Positions 10,301 to 20,032 of a stretch of 64,000 bases of DNA are shown here, piece by piece (the first letter of the stretch is position 1; each line of letters opens with the position of its first letter). The notes under the pieces were generated by a model. It was not told the DNA's origin, ran no database searches, and saw only the letters and a program-made list of their open reading frames with translations. This DNA is from Bettongia penicillata ogilbyi (taxonomy: Eukaryota > Chordata > Mammalia > Diprotodontia > Potoroidae): contig JAJHZJ010000311.1 in the NCBI GenBank assembly GCA_023548195.1, positions 3,498,419-3,562,418 on the forward strand, in the 5' to 3' direction. Made by a program: the position numbers and the translations under genes.

Positions 10301-11809
10301 CAGAAGAAGCGTTCCATTTCAGATGCTCTGAACTGCATTACCTCGCAAACTCTGGGACAGACAAGAACCAGTTCAGGAACCAGTTCAAGACCTTGAAGCT
10401 GCCTTCTGAGCTCCTGTGTTTTCTTTAGTCTTTTCCTGGCTTGGATGATAACCCATTGCTTCCTTCGCTCTGTCCCTACGTTCCCAGTTAACCAGTTCCA
10501 TGGAAAGTGCTTAGTCAGTCTCACTCCCCCTTGAGTTTTATTATTTTTATAATTTATTTATGATTTTTTAGCAGGTGTTGAAAAAAAGGCAAACAGACGC
10601 CAAAAGCTGTGTCACCCTGGTCCCTGGGAGTGGGAGTTCTTCATTTGCTTCCTGTGTTAGAAGCAGTGTCAAAATCCCAGCTGGTCTGCAACTGCCCAGA
10701 GAGAGGCAAGAAAACACTAAAAGGAAGGAGCAGAGAGGCCTAAGTAGGGACCAGTATTTGCCCAGGAGCAACTGAGGTGGGGGGAGAGGGGAGAGTGAGA
10801 GAGAACAAAGCAGCCCAGCCAGTGTCCTGGCTTCTAAGCATCACTTAGAAGAAGAGAGCCTATAGGGAAAGAAAGAACAAGGAAAGAGATGGTAGGGACA
10901 GGCAAGGCACAGTTGAAGTCCCAAGAGTCAGCAGCATTTCCCCCCATCACCCAAGGTCGTTGTGGCTTTGTCCAGCCGTTGTCCCTGCTTAGAACTGCTC
11001 CTGATTATGGCTGACTCGCTATAATTCTTCCCTAGGCCTTGTTTCAAAAGACACATGACAGGGATTTCAATTGCAGCTCCTGGATGGCAGTTAAACCACC
11101 AAAAGAACTTCCCAACTGCTTGGGCTCTCTAAGATGCTGCTGATGACCAGGGCATCTCTAGCTCTGCCATAGGACTTCATTAAATTGCATTTTCCCGGAG
11201 TAGTTCTCAGGGCAGGGCAGGACGGTGACAGAATGAGTCAACACTACTCCTGTCACTGCTGGAGCCGCTGGGCATAGAGGGAGATAATTGGGAGCCGTTT
11301 TGACAGCTTAATGTCTGAGGTTGGCTTCCTGGAGGTGCTGAGGTGTGTGAGTGTGTTGGGGGCTAGGGGCGGAGTAAGAAAGAAACCCATTTTGCTTGTC
11401 TGCCTTCAGATTGACCCTCCCCACACCCCATCCCACCCTCTTCAAACTCTCCTTACCCGCCAGCAGTTTACTGGGCAGGAAAATACAGCACCAAGATGGA
11501 AATTATATATGGAAAATAAATGAGGCTTTCTTTATTAATTTGTCAGAACTAATTAGCATCTCCTCCAGATTCCTCTCCTCTCTCAGTCCCACCCTGAGCT
11601 GAGGAGAGAGGTGAGACATGAGAAGGACTAGGCATTAGCATGGGACTCAAGGATGTACCAGGGTGAGTCTAGGACGCCATTCTCAGCCCTTGGTTCTTAC
11701 TTCTCCCTACTTCCAATGAGGAAGAGCCTGACTGAGGCAGAGAAGGAATAGGAGTGGATACCCAGGGTCAGATTTATAGAACCTTGATTTGAAAGGACCC
11801 AGGCAGCAG
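10301..11809. other. Unique sequence, candidate conserved non-coding block
   Basis: About 1.5 kb free of recognisable repeats, in contrast to its surroundings. 11500-11560 is AT-rich with clustered homeodomain-like cores ('attaattt', 'actaattagca'). Conservation is an inference from repeat-freedom and motif clustering only. Confidence 0.35.
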
Positions 11810-11811
11810 CG

Positions 11812-12028
11812 CAGTATACTGAAAAGAGTGGAGGATTTAGAGTCAGAGACCAGGGGCTCATCGATTTAGACCTAGTGACCCTATAATCACTTGTCTTCAG
11901 TTTTCTCAACTATACAGGGATGAGAGTGCCTTTCTCATAGGGCTATTGTGAGGATCAAATGAGGGAGGTTAATATGTAAAGCCTGTATGTTGCCCTTTTC
12001 AAAGTGCCATATAAATCTTCCATATCAT
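11812..12028 (+). mobile_element. MIR-type SINE, near full length
   Basis: 'agcagcgcagtatactgaaa' at the head, 'tcagttttctcaactataca' in the middle and 'gggctattgtgaggatcaaa' near the tail. Confidence 0.7.
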
Positions 12029-12029
12029 A

Positions 12030-12125
12030 TCTATTCCAGTCCTTTCATTTTACAGGTAAGGAAACTGAGGTGCAGACAGCATAAAATGCCCTGCTCAACA
12101 TCACCTGATGAATGACCTTTCTACT
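12030..12125 (-). mobile_element. MIR-type SINE fragment
   Basis: 'cattttacaggtaaggaaac' then 'tgaggtgcagacag'. Confidence 0.6.
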
Positions 12126-12129
12126 TAAA

Positions 12130-12270
12130 GGTTTGAATCCTAGCTCTGGTACTTTGTGAGCATAGGTGAATCACTTCGATTTCCAGTTTCCTCCCTTGTA
12201 AAAGGGGGAGGAGAGAGAGAGAGAGAGAGAGCGCTCATTCTTTCTAAGGTTCTTTGCAGCTCTAAATCAT
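12130..12270 (+). mobile_element. MIR-type SINE with internal (GA)n
   Basis: 'gtttgaatcctagctctggt' and 'ccagtttcctcccttgtaaa' precede a (GA)n expansion at 12207-12232. The tail 'aaggttctttgcagctctaa' follows. Confidence 0.65.
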
Positions 12271-12274
12271 AGAA

Positions 12275-12422
12275 TTTTGTTTAATTTTAAATTTATTTTA
12301 ACATTGATTTTTAAAATTTGAACTCCAAATTCTCTCCCTACCCACTCCATTGAGAAGGTAAGCAATAATGTAAATCCCATAATTTTGTCCATCTCCCTGC
12401 TTCCCAAGGAAATGGCAACCAG
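12275..12422 (-). mobile_element. Marsupial L1 3' UTR fragment, antisense
   Basis: 'taacattgatttttaaaatt' and 'gaactccaaattctctccct' resemble the antisense of the 3' untranslated region of marsupial L1 elements, as at 62285-62520. Confidence 0.55.
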
Positions 12423-12739
12423 CTAATGCAGGTGAGGCCAGCAGGTATAGGAGCGTGGGGCAGAGAGTAAAGGAAAGGGAGGGACAAAGACAAGAAGAGT
12501 GGATGGCTCAGCTATTTGGGCAGAGGATGGGGGCTTAGTTGTCAGCTTCTAGTAGACAAGAATTCCCAAAACGTATTCATGCTGGTCACTCAATAGTGTA
12601 TCCTGGCAGCCTGGAACACTCATTCAGTCATGTAAGCTACACTGAGAGAGACCGTATTTCAGACCAATGGAGAGGATAGTCCCACCATCCTCAGAATGGT
12701 TACGGTTACACTATATATGTGGAGTGTGGTATTGTTTAT

Positions 12740-12938
12740 CAGAGGTGGGGAACCTGTGACCTTGAGGCTACTTGTGGCCCTCTAGGTCCTCAAGTGCAGC
12801 ACTTTGAATCCAAACTTCACAGAACAGATCCTGTTAATAAAAGGATTTGTTCTTTAAAACTTGGACTCCCTCAAAAGACTGCACCCAAGGATCTAGAGGG
12901 CTACATGTGGCTCTGAGGCCGCAGGTTCCCCACCCCTG
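12740..12938. mobile_element. hAT-type DNA transposon, 199 bp, non-autonomous
   Basis: The termini 'cagaggtggggaacctg' and 'caggttccccacccctg' are an inverted repeat of about 17 bp with one mismatch. The interior has a second inverted layer ('tgtggccctctaggtcct' against 'tagagggctacatgtggc'). It is too short to code for a transposase. The flanks (ttgtttat, gtttagat) give only an imperfect 8-bp target-site duplication. Confidence 0.8.
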
Positions 12939-13029
12939 GTTTAGATCTAAGCAATATAGATCAAGAGGTTGAAGAGCATCCAATAGAGATAACTAGATTG
13001 GGAAAGGGACAAGAAATCATGCCCTTTAG

Positions 13030-13246
13030 AGAAGAGTTCTGGACCTGGAATCTGAAATTTTTCCTCCAGACACTTGCTAGTTGTGTGACCCTAGGCAGTT
13101 TCCTAGTCCATAAAATGAGGATGAGAAAATAATAGCACCTATCTTTCTAGATTATTAAAAATAAAATGAGATAATATCTGTGAAGTGTTACACAAACTTT
13201 AAAACAGTCTATAAATACTATTATTATCATCATCATCTTTATAATT
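13030..13246 (+). mobile_element. MIR-type SINE
   Basis: 'ttgctagttgtgtgacccta', 'ccataaaatgaggatgagaa' and a tail running into an (ATT/ATC)-rich stretch. Confidence 0.7.
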
Positions 13247-13254
13247 ATAATAAG

Positions 13255-13605
13255 AAATTAAAGATGTTTAGCCTAGAAAACAGAAACATGGCGGGGGGTG
13301 GGGGTGGGGGTGTCGCTTGATCATCAAGTATCTGAGATTAGATTGGATTTATTCTGAGGACAGAATTAGGGTAGAAATTGTAGAGGCAGCTTCAACCCAA
13401 TATAAGGGAAAACTTTCTTAACAATTAACAATGCGGAAGTAGAACTGGGTTAGCTGGGGAGTTAGCAAAGGTGTTCTGGTACTCTCTCTCTCTCTCACAT
13501 AGGCACACGCACAACCCATCATCACCATCGCTGGAAGTGTTCAAAGAAGAGACTGGCTGGTGATTTGTCAGGGCTTTTTAAAAAGGGGTTCCTGCCCCTG
13601 CATTT
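13255..13605 (+). mobile_element. L3/CR1-type LINE 3' end, sense
   Basis: 'agatgtttagcctagaaaac', 'aagggaaaactttcttaaca', 'gcggaagtagaactgggtt' and 'gctggaagtgttcaaagaag' are in CR1/L3 sense order. A CT/CA-rich patch lies at 13482-13510. Confidence 0.65.
13291..13312 (+). other. G-rich tract
   Basis: G-runs of 6, 5 and 5 separated by single T bases. It has three runs rather than four, so quadruplex formation would need a two-layer arrangement. Confidence 0.6.
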
Positions 13606-13691
13606 TTCAAACAAACTAACATCTGACAGGCCTTTCCAACAGCAAATCTTATTCTGCGGACTTCAAGCTAAACTTAAGCAAGAAGTTAACC

Positions 13692-13845
13692 AATAGATAG
13701 AAAAGATTATTAGTCACATTTTACAGATGAGAAAACAGACTTAGCCAAGATCACCTACAGGTTAGTGAACATTAGAACGCAGAGCTTCAGACCACTGGTC
13801 CAACAACATTCTATCTACTGTGAATTTCTATTGTATAATCTCCTT
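13692..13845 (-). mobile_element. MIR-type SINE (first member of a similar pair)
   Basis: 'gattattagtcacattttac' to 'gaatttctattgtataatct'. It is unusually similar to 14598-14752, including the tail beyond the normal SINE core. Confidence 0.65.
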
Positions 13846-13934
13846 AACCAAAGAAAAATTGTCTCATAGATGAAACCCTTGGTTTGGCATGAGTGCCTTA
13901 ATGCATAGAGGAGGAAGGTTTGGCTAAGAGACAG

Positions 13935-14035
13935 GATTTAGGGCTAAGAGAGACCTTGGAAATCATTCAGTCCAACTCTGATTTTATAGATGAGGAAACC
14001 GAGATATCCAGAGAAGTTAAATGACTTAACTCAGT
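13935..14035 (-). mobile_element. MIR3/THER2-like SINE fragment
   Basis: 'gagagaccttggaaatcatt', 'cagtccaactctgattttat' and 'gatgaggaaaccgagatat'. Confidence 0.6.
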
Positions 14036-14039
14036 CAAC

Positions 14040-14115
14040 CTTCTTTATGCTGGGCACATACAAAAAATGAAACAATCCTTACTTGCCAAGAACTTACATT
14101 TTAATGAGGCCATGC
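14040..14115 (-). mobile_element. L2-type LINE 3' end trace, antisense
   Basis: 'tatgctgggcacatacaaaa' and 'aacaatccttacttgccaag' weakly match the complement of the L2 3' UTR. Confidence 0.4.
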
Positions 14116-14149
14116 ATGTAGGAAGTTGCAGAGCTAAGCTTTAAACTTA

Positions 14150-14285
14150 AGTCTTAACTTGTCAGCCAGCCTCAACTTCCTCATCTGCAGAGTGGAAATG
14201 ATGGTGATAGCACCTATCTCACAGGATTGGTATGAGGATCAAATGAGATTTTTAAAAGCATTTCATTTCCACTGCATCATTGTGT
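14150..14285 (+). mobile_element. MIR-type SINE
   Basis: 'cctcaacttcctcatctgca' then 'ggattggtatgaggatcaaa'. Confidence 0.7.
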
Positions 14286-14597
14286 CCCATTTCTTCTAAA
14301 TGCTGTGATCTCTGGTCCCATTGCAAACAATTTTCACTGGAACCCAATTCACTTCTAAACCTCTAAACCAAGACTTGCAGAGCTTCCAGAAGATCCTATT
14401 AAACAGTAGCAGCAAAGAATTAGCTGGCTCCAAATGGAACACATTCACTTCTGGGGTAAAACTCAAGGTCCATGGACTCAGGAGGGCTTTTTTGAGGGGA
14501 GGATGGAGGAGGAGGAGGGGTCTTCAAGCATTTGTAACACTATTCACTTCCCAAAACCCTTTTGCATACATTTTCTCATTATCTGGATCCTGTGCAG

Positions 14598-14752
14598 TTG
14601 ATAGAGAAGATTATTAGCCACATTTTACAGAGGAGAAAACAGAATTAAAGAGACTTAGCCAAGGTTCCCCACTGGCTGGTAAACATTAGAGTACAGAGCT
14701 CTGGACAACTGGTCCAGCATTCTACCCACTATGAATTTCTGTTGTATGCCCT
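14598..14752 (-). mobile_element. MIR-type SINE (second member of a similar pair)
   Basis: 'gattattagccacattttac' to 'gaatttctgttgtatgccct'. Compare 13692-13845. Confidence 0.65.
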
Positions 14753-15279
14753 CCTACCAGCCCTGGGGTATTGAGAGAGGGCTGATTCACTGAAAATCAG
14801 ATCTCTTACTAACTACCAACTCATTTCCTGGGTGTGAGTTCAAAGTACTCTAGCCCACACCTAGGCTAGTTCCTTTTTCCTCCAATTATCTGACAGCCAC
14901 TATAGGTCACTAAACTAGATAGGGTATGGTTTTCTTTTTCAAATTCATTTCCTCCCCCACCAAACATGGGCATCCTCCCCCAATATACCTTTCCTCTTTA
15001 CCCTAAGGATTCTGAGGATCTAACACCGCTGTTAGAAACCAGGAATAATAAAAACACCATATTTCCTAGTACATAAAGTGCCAGGGCAAAATGAAGTTAC
15101 ACAATTTCTGCTGTCCTATTCCCCTCTCCTGCTAAACAAATATCCTTCATGCTACACATCTACCTACTGAAACAACATACCTATCTCTCCTGAGAATTGC
15201 TGAAATCCCCCTTCAAAGAATATAACCCTGTATTTTTTTTTGTAGGCCAGTTTAAAGAACTGAATCACAGGCTATGTGC
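14753..15279. other. Unique sequence
   Basis: AT-rich with no recognised exon or repeat. Confidence 0.35.
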
Positions 15280-15282
15280 ATT

Positions 15283-15418
15283 ATAAAGCCCTTTATAGAT
15301 TATCCAACCCCCTCATTTTACAAATAAGGAAAATGAGGCCCTGGAAGAAAGGTAAGTCCTATAATACACCCTGAGATATTGGCAACATTAGAGACTAAGC
15401 AACTTGACTCAGAACCAC
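15283..15418 (-). mobile_element. MIR3/THER2-like SINE
   Basis: 'tttatagattatccaacccc' and 'ataaggaaaatgaggccctg'. Confidence 0.6.
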
Positions 15419-15600
15419 TGGATCTCACATTTGGAAGGAACTTCAGAGGCTAACTAGTTTAGCCCATACAGAAATAAAAGAGTCATTCCAATATCCCCAG
15501 CAAGAAGTCTTCCAGATCCAGTCTTCAGCATAAGACTTCCACAGAATGGGGACCCCCATCTTATTTCACTTTTGGATCATTCTAATTATTAGGAAGGCAA

Positions 15601-15831
15601 CCGAGTATTGAAATAGATAGAGTGATGGGCCTGGAGTCAGGAAGACTCTTCTTCCTGAGTTCAAATCTGGCCTCAGACTATATGACCCTGGGCAAGTCAC
15701 TTAACTCTGCCTCAGTTTCCTCTGTAAAATGAGCTGAAGAAGGAAATGACAAATCACTCTAGTATCTTTGCTACGAAAACCCCAAATGATGTCACAGAGA
15801 GTTGAACTGAAACGACTGAACAACAGCATTG
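15601..15831 (+). mobile_element. Marsupial tRNA-derived SINE nested in L3
   Basis: 'gggcctggagtcaggaagac', 'tgaccctgggcaagtcactt' and the tail 'agttgaactgaaacgactga'. Confidence 0.85.
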
Positions 15832-15885
15832 TTAGGACATTTTTCCTTAAATAGCACATAAATCTTCCTGTCTCTAAAGAATAGT

Positions 15886-16110
15886 ATAGCACAGTGGATA
15901 GAGGGCTGGATGTAGCATTAGACAGACAAGAGGTTCAAATTCTGCCCAATGTTTACTTAACTAACCTCTGACCTTTGGTTTCCTCATCTATAAAGTGGGA
16001 TTCAAAGTAGTGACTTCACAGAATTGTGATGAGATTCAAATAAGCTTAATTTCATAAAGGGACTTTTAAAGAGCTGTATAAATGTGCAGGGCCATTAGTT
16101 GCAAGTTCCC
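15886..16110 (+). mobile_element. MIR-type SINE nested in L3
   Basis: Head 'agtatagcacagtggataga', core 'tggtttcctcatctataaag' and tail 'agaattgtgatgagattcaa'. Confidence 0.75.
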
Positions 16111-16499
16111 CCCATCATTTTTGGTGCTGGGATCAAGCAGAACACTTGTCACTTCCTACCAGTCCATGGCCTCTGATGGTATGAACTTAAGATCTTCCTC
16201 ATTCTCGTCATTCTCCTCTGAATGTTGCATTCTGTCAATGTCCTTCCTAAAATGTTAGCATTTTCCTAATAATGATGCTGTTGTGCTAGATACAGATACA
16301 TCCATAAAAACCTTGAGTCTGCTACACAAGTAGCCCCCAAGCTCAGGGAAATGCAAAGGTGAACCAGATCATGCATAGGGGAGCAACTTTGCCAAAGTAA
16401 ATTAAGCAATATACAGGACACTAGGCTGCTAACTAGGCAGGATGTCTAGGGGCCCAGGCAAGTGCTGTTCTGTCTTTTACCCACAACACGTCCTCCCCT

Positions 16500-16640
16500 C
16501 CCCCCAACACATCTAACTGTGTGACCATGGGCAAATCACTTTCCTCTCATGGACCTCATTTTCTTTATAGAGAGAAGGCATTTGCTTAGATAAGAAAAAG
16601 ATCCCTTCTGGTTCTCAAATTTTATAAAAAAACATTGTCT
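16500..16640 (+). mobile_element. MIR-type SINE fragment
   Basis: 'taactgtgtgaccatgggca' and 'ggacctcattttctttatag'. Confidence 0.65.
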
Positions 16641-16783
16641 CATAGATTATCTGGCAAAAACTCTCAAGAAGAATCTGGTCATCAGTGTTAAAGCAGAAAA
16701 AAGGGTCCTCAGTACTGGAGTGAGGCTGAGATTATATTTCCAAAGGTCATACCTCAAGCTCCCTTGCCTTTAGACGGTAGCAG

Positions 16784-17022
16784 GCAGCTAAGTGGCAGAA
16801 TGGATAGAGCACTAGGCCTGGAGTCAGGAAGACCTGAATTCAAATGTGACCGTAGACACTTAACTGCGTGACCCTGAGCAAGTCACTTAACACAGTCTAC
16901 CTTATTTTGTTCCTCTGTAAAATGAACTGGAAGAAGAAATAGCAAACCACCCCACACTCCAGCATCTTTGCCAAGAAAACCCCAAATCAGGTCACAGAGT
17001 CAGACACTACTAAAAGCAACTG
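16784..17022 (+). mobile_element. Marsupial tRNA-derived SINE, near full length
   Basis: Head 'aggcagctaagtggcagaat', then 'cctggagtcaggaagacctg'. It ends with 'tttgccaagaaaaccccaaa' and 'acagagtcagacactactaa'. Confidence 0.9.
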
Positions 17023-17099
17023 GGAGGTGCTGAAGGGGAAGTATTGGTGTTGGTGGGGGCAGCTAGCCAGCCCCCTTGAGGATCGGCCATCCTGTCCAT

Positions 17100-17424
17100 T
17101 CTATACTTGGAACAGTCTCCTTCACCTCTACCTCTTGGAATCCCTTTCTTCCTTGTGACCCAGCCCAAGCACCACCTTGAACAAAAAACTATCCAAATGT
17201 ACTTAACTCCTAGTGCCCTTCCTCTTATATTTAGCTACTTTGTACTTAGTCTTGTATTGATTCTGTATATACATAGTATATATGCTTGTTGCTCCCTTTA
17301 GAACAAGCTCTTTGTGAGGAGATAAAGGAGATACTGTTTCTTTCATTGTACTGATATCCATAGTACCTAGCATCGTGCAGGCTAGGCTGCAGATGCTTAA
17401 GTAAGTACATGTTGATTTATCGAC
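17100..17424 (+). mobile_element. L2-type LINE 3' end, sense
   Basis: 'tagtgcccttcctcttatat', 'aagctctttgtgaggagata' and 'gtacctagcatcgtgcaggc' are the sense L2 3' UTR in order. Confidence 0.65.
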
Positions 17425-17623
17425 TTTGGGCCTTATTGAGTCATTTTTCATTTCTTGGACTGGAGTGGCTTGCCATTTCCTTCTCCAGCTCATTTACAGA
17501 TGAGAAAACTGAGCAACAAGGGTTAAATGACATGGGGGTCATCCTAGTCTTAGGCCACAATTGAACTCAGGCCTTCTTCACTCTGGGCCCTCTTGCTCTT
17601 TTCACTGAACCACCTACCTGCCC
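17425..17623 (-). mobile_element. Marsupial tRNA-derived SINE at an L2 3' end
   Basis: 'ggagtggcttgccatttcct', 'catttacagatgagaaaact' and 'cactgaaccacctacctgcc'. It lies right at the end of the L2 3' UTR. Confidence 0.85.
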
Positions 17624-17965
17624 CAGAACTAGGCTGATAGACTTGACCAGGTTTCTGTGTAAGAATTTGCACAATGCAGATGTATACAGGTGTCTAAAGA
17701 AGACTTCTCTACTCTCCTGAAAGGAACATAGACATAGACAGAACTCCCTACTTCGGACTGGAGGAAAAACTGGCAGTAGTATCAGCATTGTGGGATGAAG
17801 TATTGTTGTCAGCCAAATGCCGGAGGAGAGAAAGAGTATTCTAGGGTTCTTTTTAAGAATATCTTGAGCTTTCCAGGTCCCATTCCCTGCCCCCCCCCTC
17901 TCCATAAGCTGAATAAAGAGAAAACTCCCTGTCACATCAGTCCATCTGCCTTGGCTCCTTATAGC
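17624..17965. other. Unique sequence
   Basis: The minus-strand open frame at 17567-17971 starts in the neighbouring SINE and shows no family resemblance. Confidence 0.35.
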
Positions 17966-17967
17966 TT

Positions 17968-18156
17968 CCATTTATACAGACAAACAAGCACACATATATT
18001 ATGTTTCCCCATTTGACCCTCTCAGCAGCCCTGGGAAGTTGGCAATTCAAGTATCTTGTATTCTCATTTTACAGATGAAGCTTTTCAGGGAACCTAAATG
18101 ACTTGCCCAAGGTCGCACAAGTAGTAACTGACAGAACCCAGGCTCATGCTTCTTTT
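17968..18156 (-). mobile_element. MIR-type SINE
   Basis: 'tctcattttacagatgaagc', 'gacttgcccaaggtcgcaca' and 'agaacccaggctcatgcttc'. Confidence 0.75.
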
Positions 18157-18510
18157 CCCCTCATGGGTGCACAGGTTTTACTAGCATCTCCTTATGCAGC
18201 CAGTTACTGAAGACCCAAATGAGAGTAGATACCCCATGTATTCATGGAAGGCTACCACTTTTAGCCATAACTGAAAGTCAGAGTTCTCAGGAGCCTGGGT
18301 GGGAGGACATTATAAACCTTACCCTGACCTCCCTGCAGAAACCTCTTTCCCATAAACACTGTGGAACAGGTTCCTTGCACGGGAGCCTAGACTGATGTGA
18401 GGGGAACTCTTCATAGGATAAATGTTTTATTAAGAACAGTAATTGTCACTTGGGAAATGAAGCCAAGCTGTGAGGAAGTCCTGTCTCTTCCAAAACCAGA
18501 TCCCCCAGAG

Positions 18511-18691
18511 CAAAGGTGTCAAACTCATGCTGTAAAAATGTGACTAGAACTGGAACCAGATTAAAATATAATTGGGAAATGTTTAAACAAAAAATAAAAA
18601 TACAATGCAACATAAGTAATGTTAATTTGAGATTTTTTAAATCAATATGAAGCCCTCCGCAACTGGTTTCTATTTGCTTTTGACACCACTG
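18511..18691. mobile_element. hAT-type short DNA transposon with GTGTCAAACTC termini
   Basis: The ends 'aaggtgtcaaactcatg' and 'gcttttgacaccactg' are inverted. The interior 'actagaactggaaccagatt' and 'gaaatgtttaaacaaaa' is shared in order with the copy at 36858-37077. Confidence 0.7.
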
Positions 18692-18959
18692 TCCTCCTAT
18701 ATTGTCCTTCTGTTTCCTAGGGTCCCAGGAAGTATCAGGTCAGATTAGCAATGCTGGTCATTTCCCAGGGCTGATTCACCAATCCCTCCCTCCATCCCCA
18801 CCCCCCACTTCCATCATCCCTGCACTAACAGTCAGGATTGTTTTAAGACCTGAGTTCAAGGCCCAATTCTGCCTCTTCCTATTTGTGAAACAGTAACTGT
18901 TGACATAGGAAGCTGTCTTTCCCCTTCCCTATTACTCTTGAGGACAATGCTTCCAGTAC

Positions 18960-19755
18960 CTAGGCTCACAACCAGCAGTTACCCTGACTCTTCACTGTCT
19001 CTCACTCCCCATATTCAATTTGTTGCCAAGATCTGTCAATTTTGCCCTGCAACATCTCTCAAATAATCCCTCTTCTTGCCTCTGTCACTGCCACCACCCT
19101 GGTGCTAGTCCTTATATCTCCTTAGGCTTGAAGTAGCCCACTGGTTGGTCTGTCTGCCTCAGGTCTCCCAATTCAAGTCCCTTTCATTCAGCCACCAAGG
19201 GAATTTTCCTAAATTGTAGCTCCATTCGTGTCATCTCCCCCTCAAAAACTCCAGCAGCTCTCTATTGCCTTTCCAGTCAAATAGCAAATTCTCCTTGTGG
19301 CATTCAAAACCCTTCATAACCTAGTCCCCTCCTGCCTTTCCAGGTCCTTACACCTTACTTCCCATCATGTACTCTTCCAGGGACACTGGCTTCCTGGCTG
19401 TTCCTTGAACAAGACACTCATGTTTTGGCTCTGGACTTTTTCTCTGGCTTTCCTCCAGGCCTGGAATGCTCTTGCCTATTGCCTTCCCTGGCTTCCTTTA
19501 GGTCCCAACTAAAATCCCATCTTCTACAGCAAGCCTTTCCCAACCCCTCTTAGTTCTAGAGCCTTCCCTCTTTTAATAATTTCCTGTTCCTATAGCTTAT
19601 TTATTCTATAGCTTATTTGCACATATTTGTTTGTTTTTTCTTCACCCATTAGATTGTGAACCCCTTTAGGGCATACGTCATGTGGCTCTTTTTGTATCTC
19701 CAGTGCTTAGCATAGTGCCTGGCACATAGGTGCTTAATTAATGGTTACTGACTGA
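18960..19755 (+). mobile_element. L2-type LINE, 3' 0.8 kb, sense
   Basis: It carries the C-terminal part of the LINE ORF2 (the frame near 19297 reads KTLHNLVPSCLS). The 3' UTR follows, with 'ttagattgtgaacccctta'-like sequence and 'tagcatagtgcctggcacat'. The end is 'ttactgactgac'. It is the best preserved L2 3' end in the window, with multiple stops and frameshifts. Confidence 0.8.
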
Positions 19756-19764
19756 CTATACACA

Positions 19765-20023
19765 CAGAGCAGCTAGGTGGCAAAGGGGATAGATTGCAGG
19801 GCCTCAAGTCAGAAAGACTCATCATCTCCATGAGTTCACTTCTAGCCTCAGACACTTATTAGCTATGTGACTGGGCAAGTCACTTTACCCTGTTTGCCTC
19901 AGTTTCCTCATCTGTAAAATGAGAAGGAAATAGCAAATCACTCCAGTATCTTTGCCAAGAAAACCCCAACTGAGGTCATGGAAGGATCATGTTTGACTTT
20001 CAGACATGACTGAGGAACAAGAT
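19765..20023 (+). mobile_element. Marsupial tRNA-derived SINE, full length, exact duplication
   Basis: Head 'gagcagctaggtggcaaagg', core 'cagtttcctcatctgtaaaa' and tail 'tttgccaagaaaaccccaac'. The flanking duplication CTATACACA at 19756-19764 and 20024-20032 is exact. Confidence 0.92.
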
Positions 20024-20032
20024 CTATACACA

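Larger units (their letters stand above)
15420..16260 (-). mobile_element. L3/CR1-type LINE, antisense, interrupted by two SINEs
   Basis: Pieces at 15420-15600, 15832-15885 and 16115-16260 run in antisense CR1/L3 order. They read 'catttggaaggaacttcaga', 'tggatcattctaattattag', 'ttgttaggacatttttcctt' and 'tgtcaatgtccttcctaaaa'. The same stretch of the LINE is present at 2936-4310 and 48790-49105. Confidence 0.7.

Noticed and set aside
17567..17971. 134-codon minus-strand open frame
   Set aside because: It starts in a SINE, continues through unique sequence without recognisable motifs, and has no supporting context.
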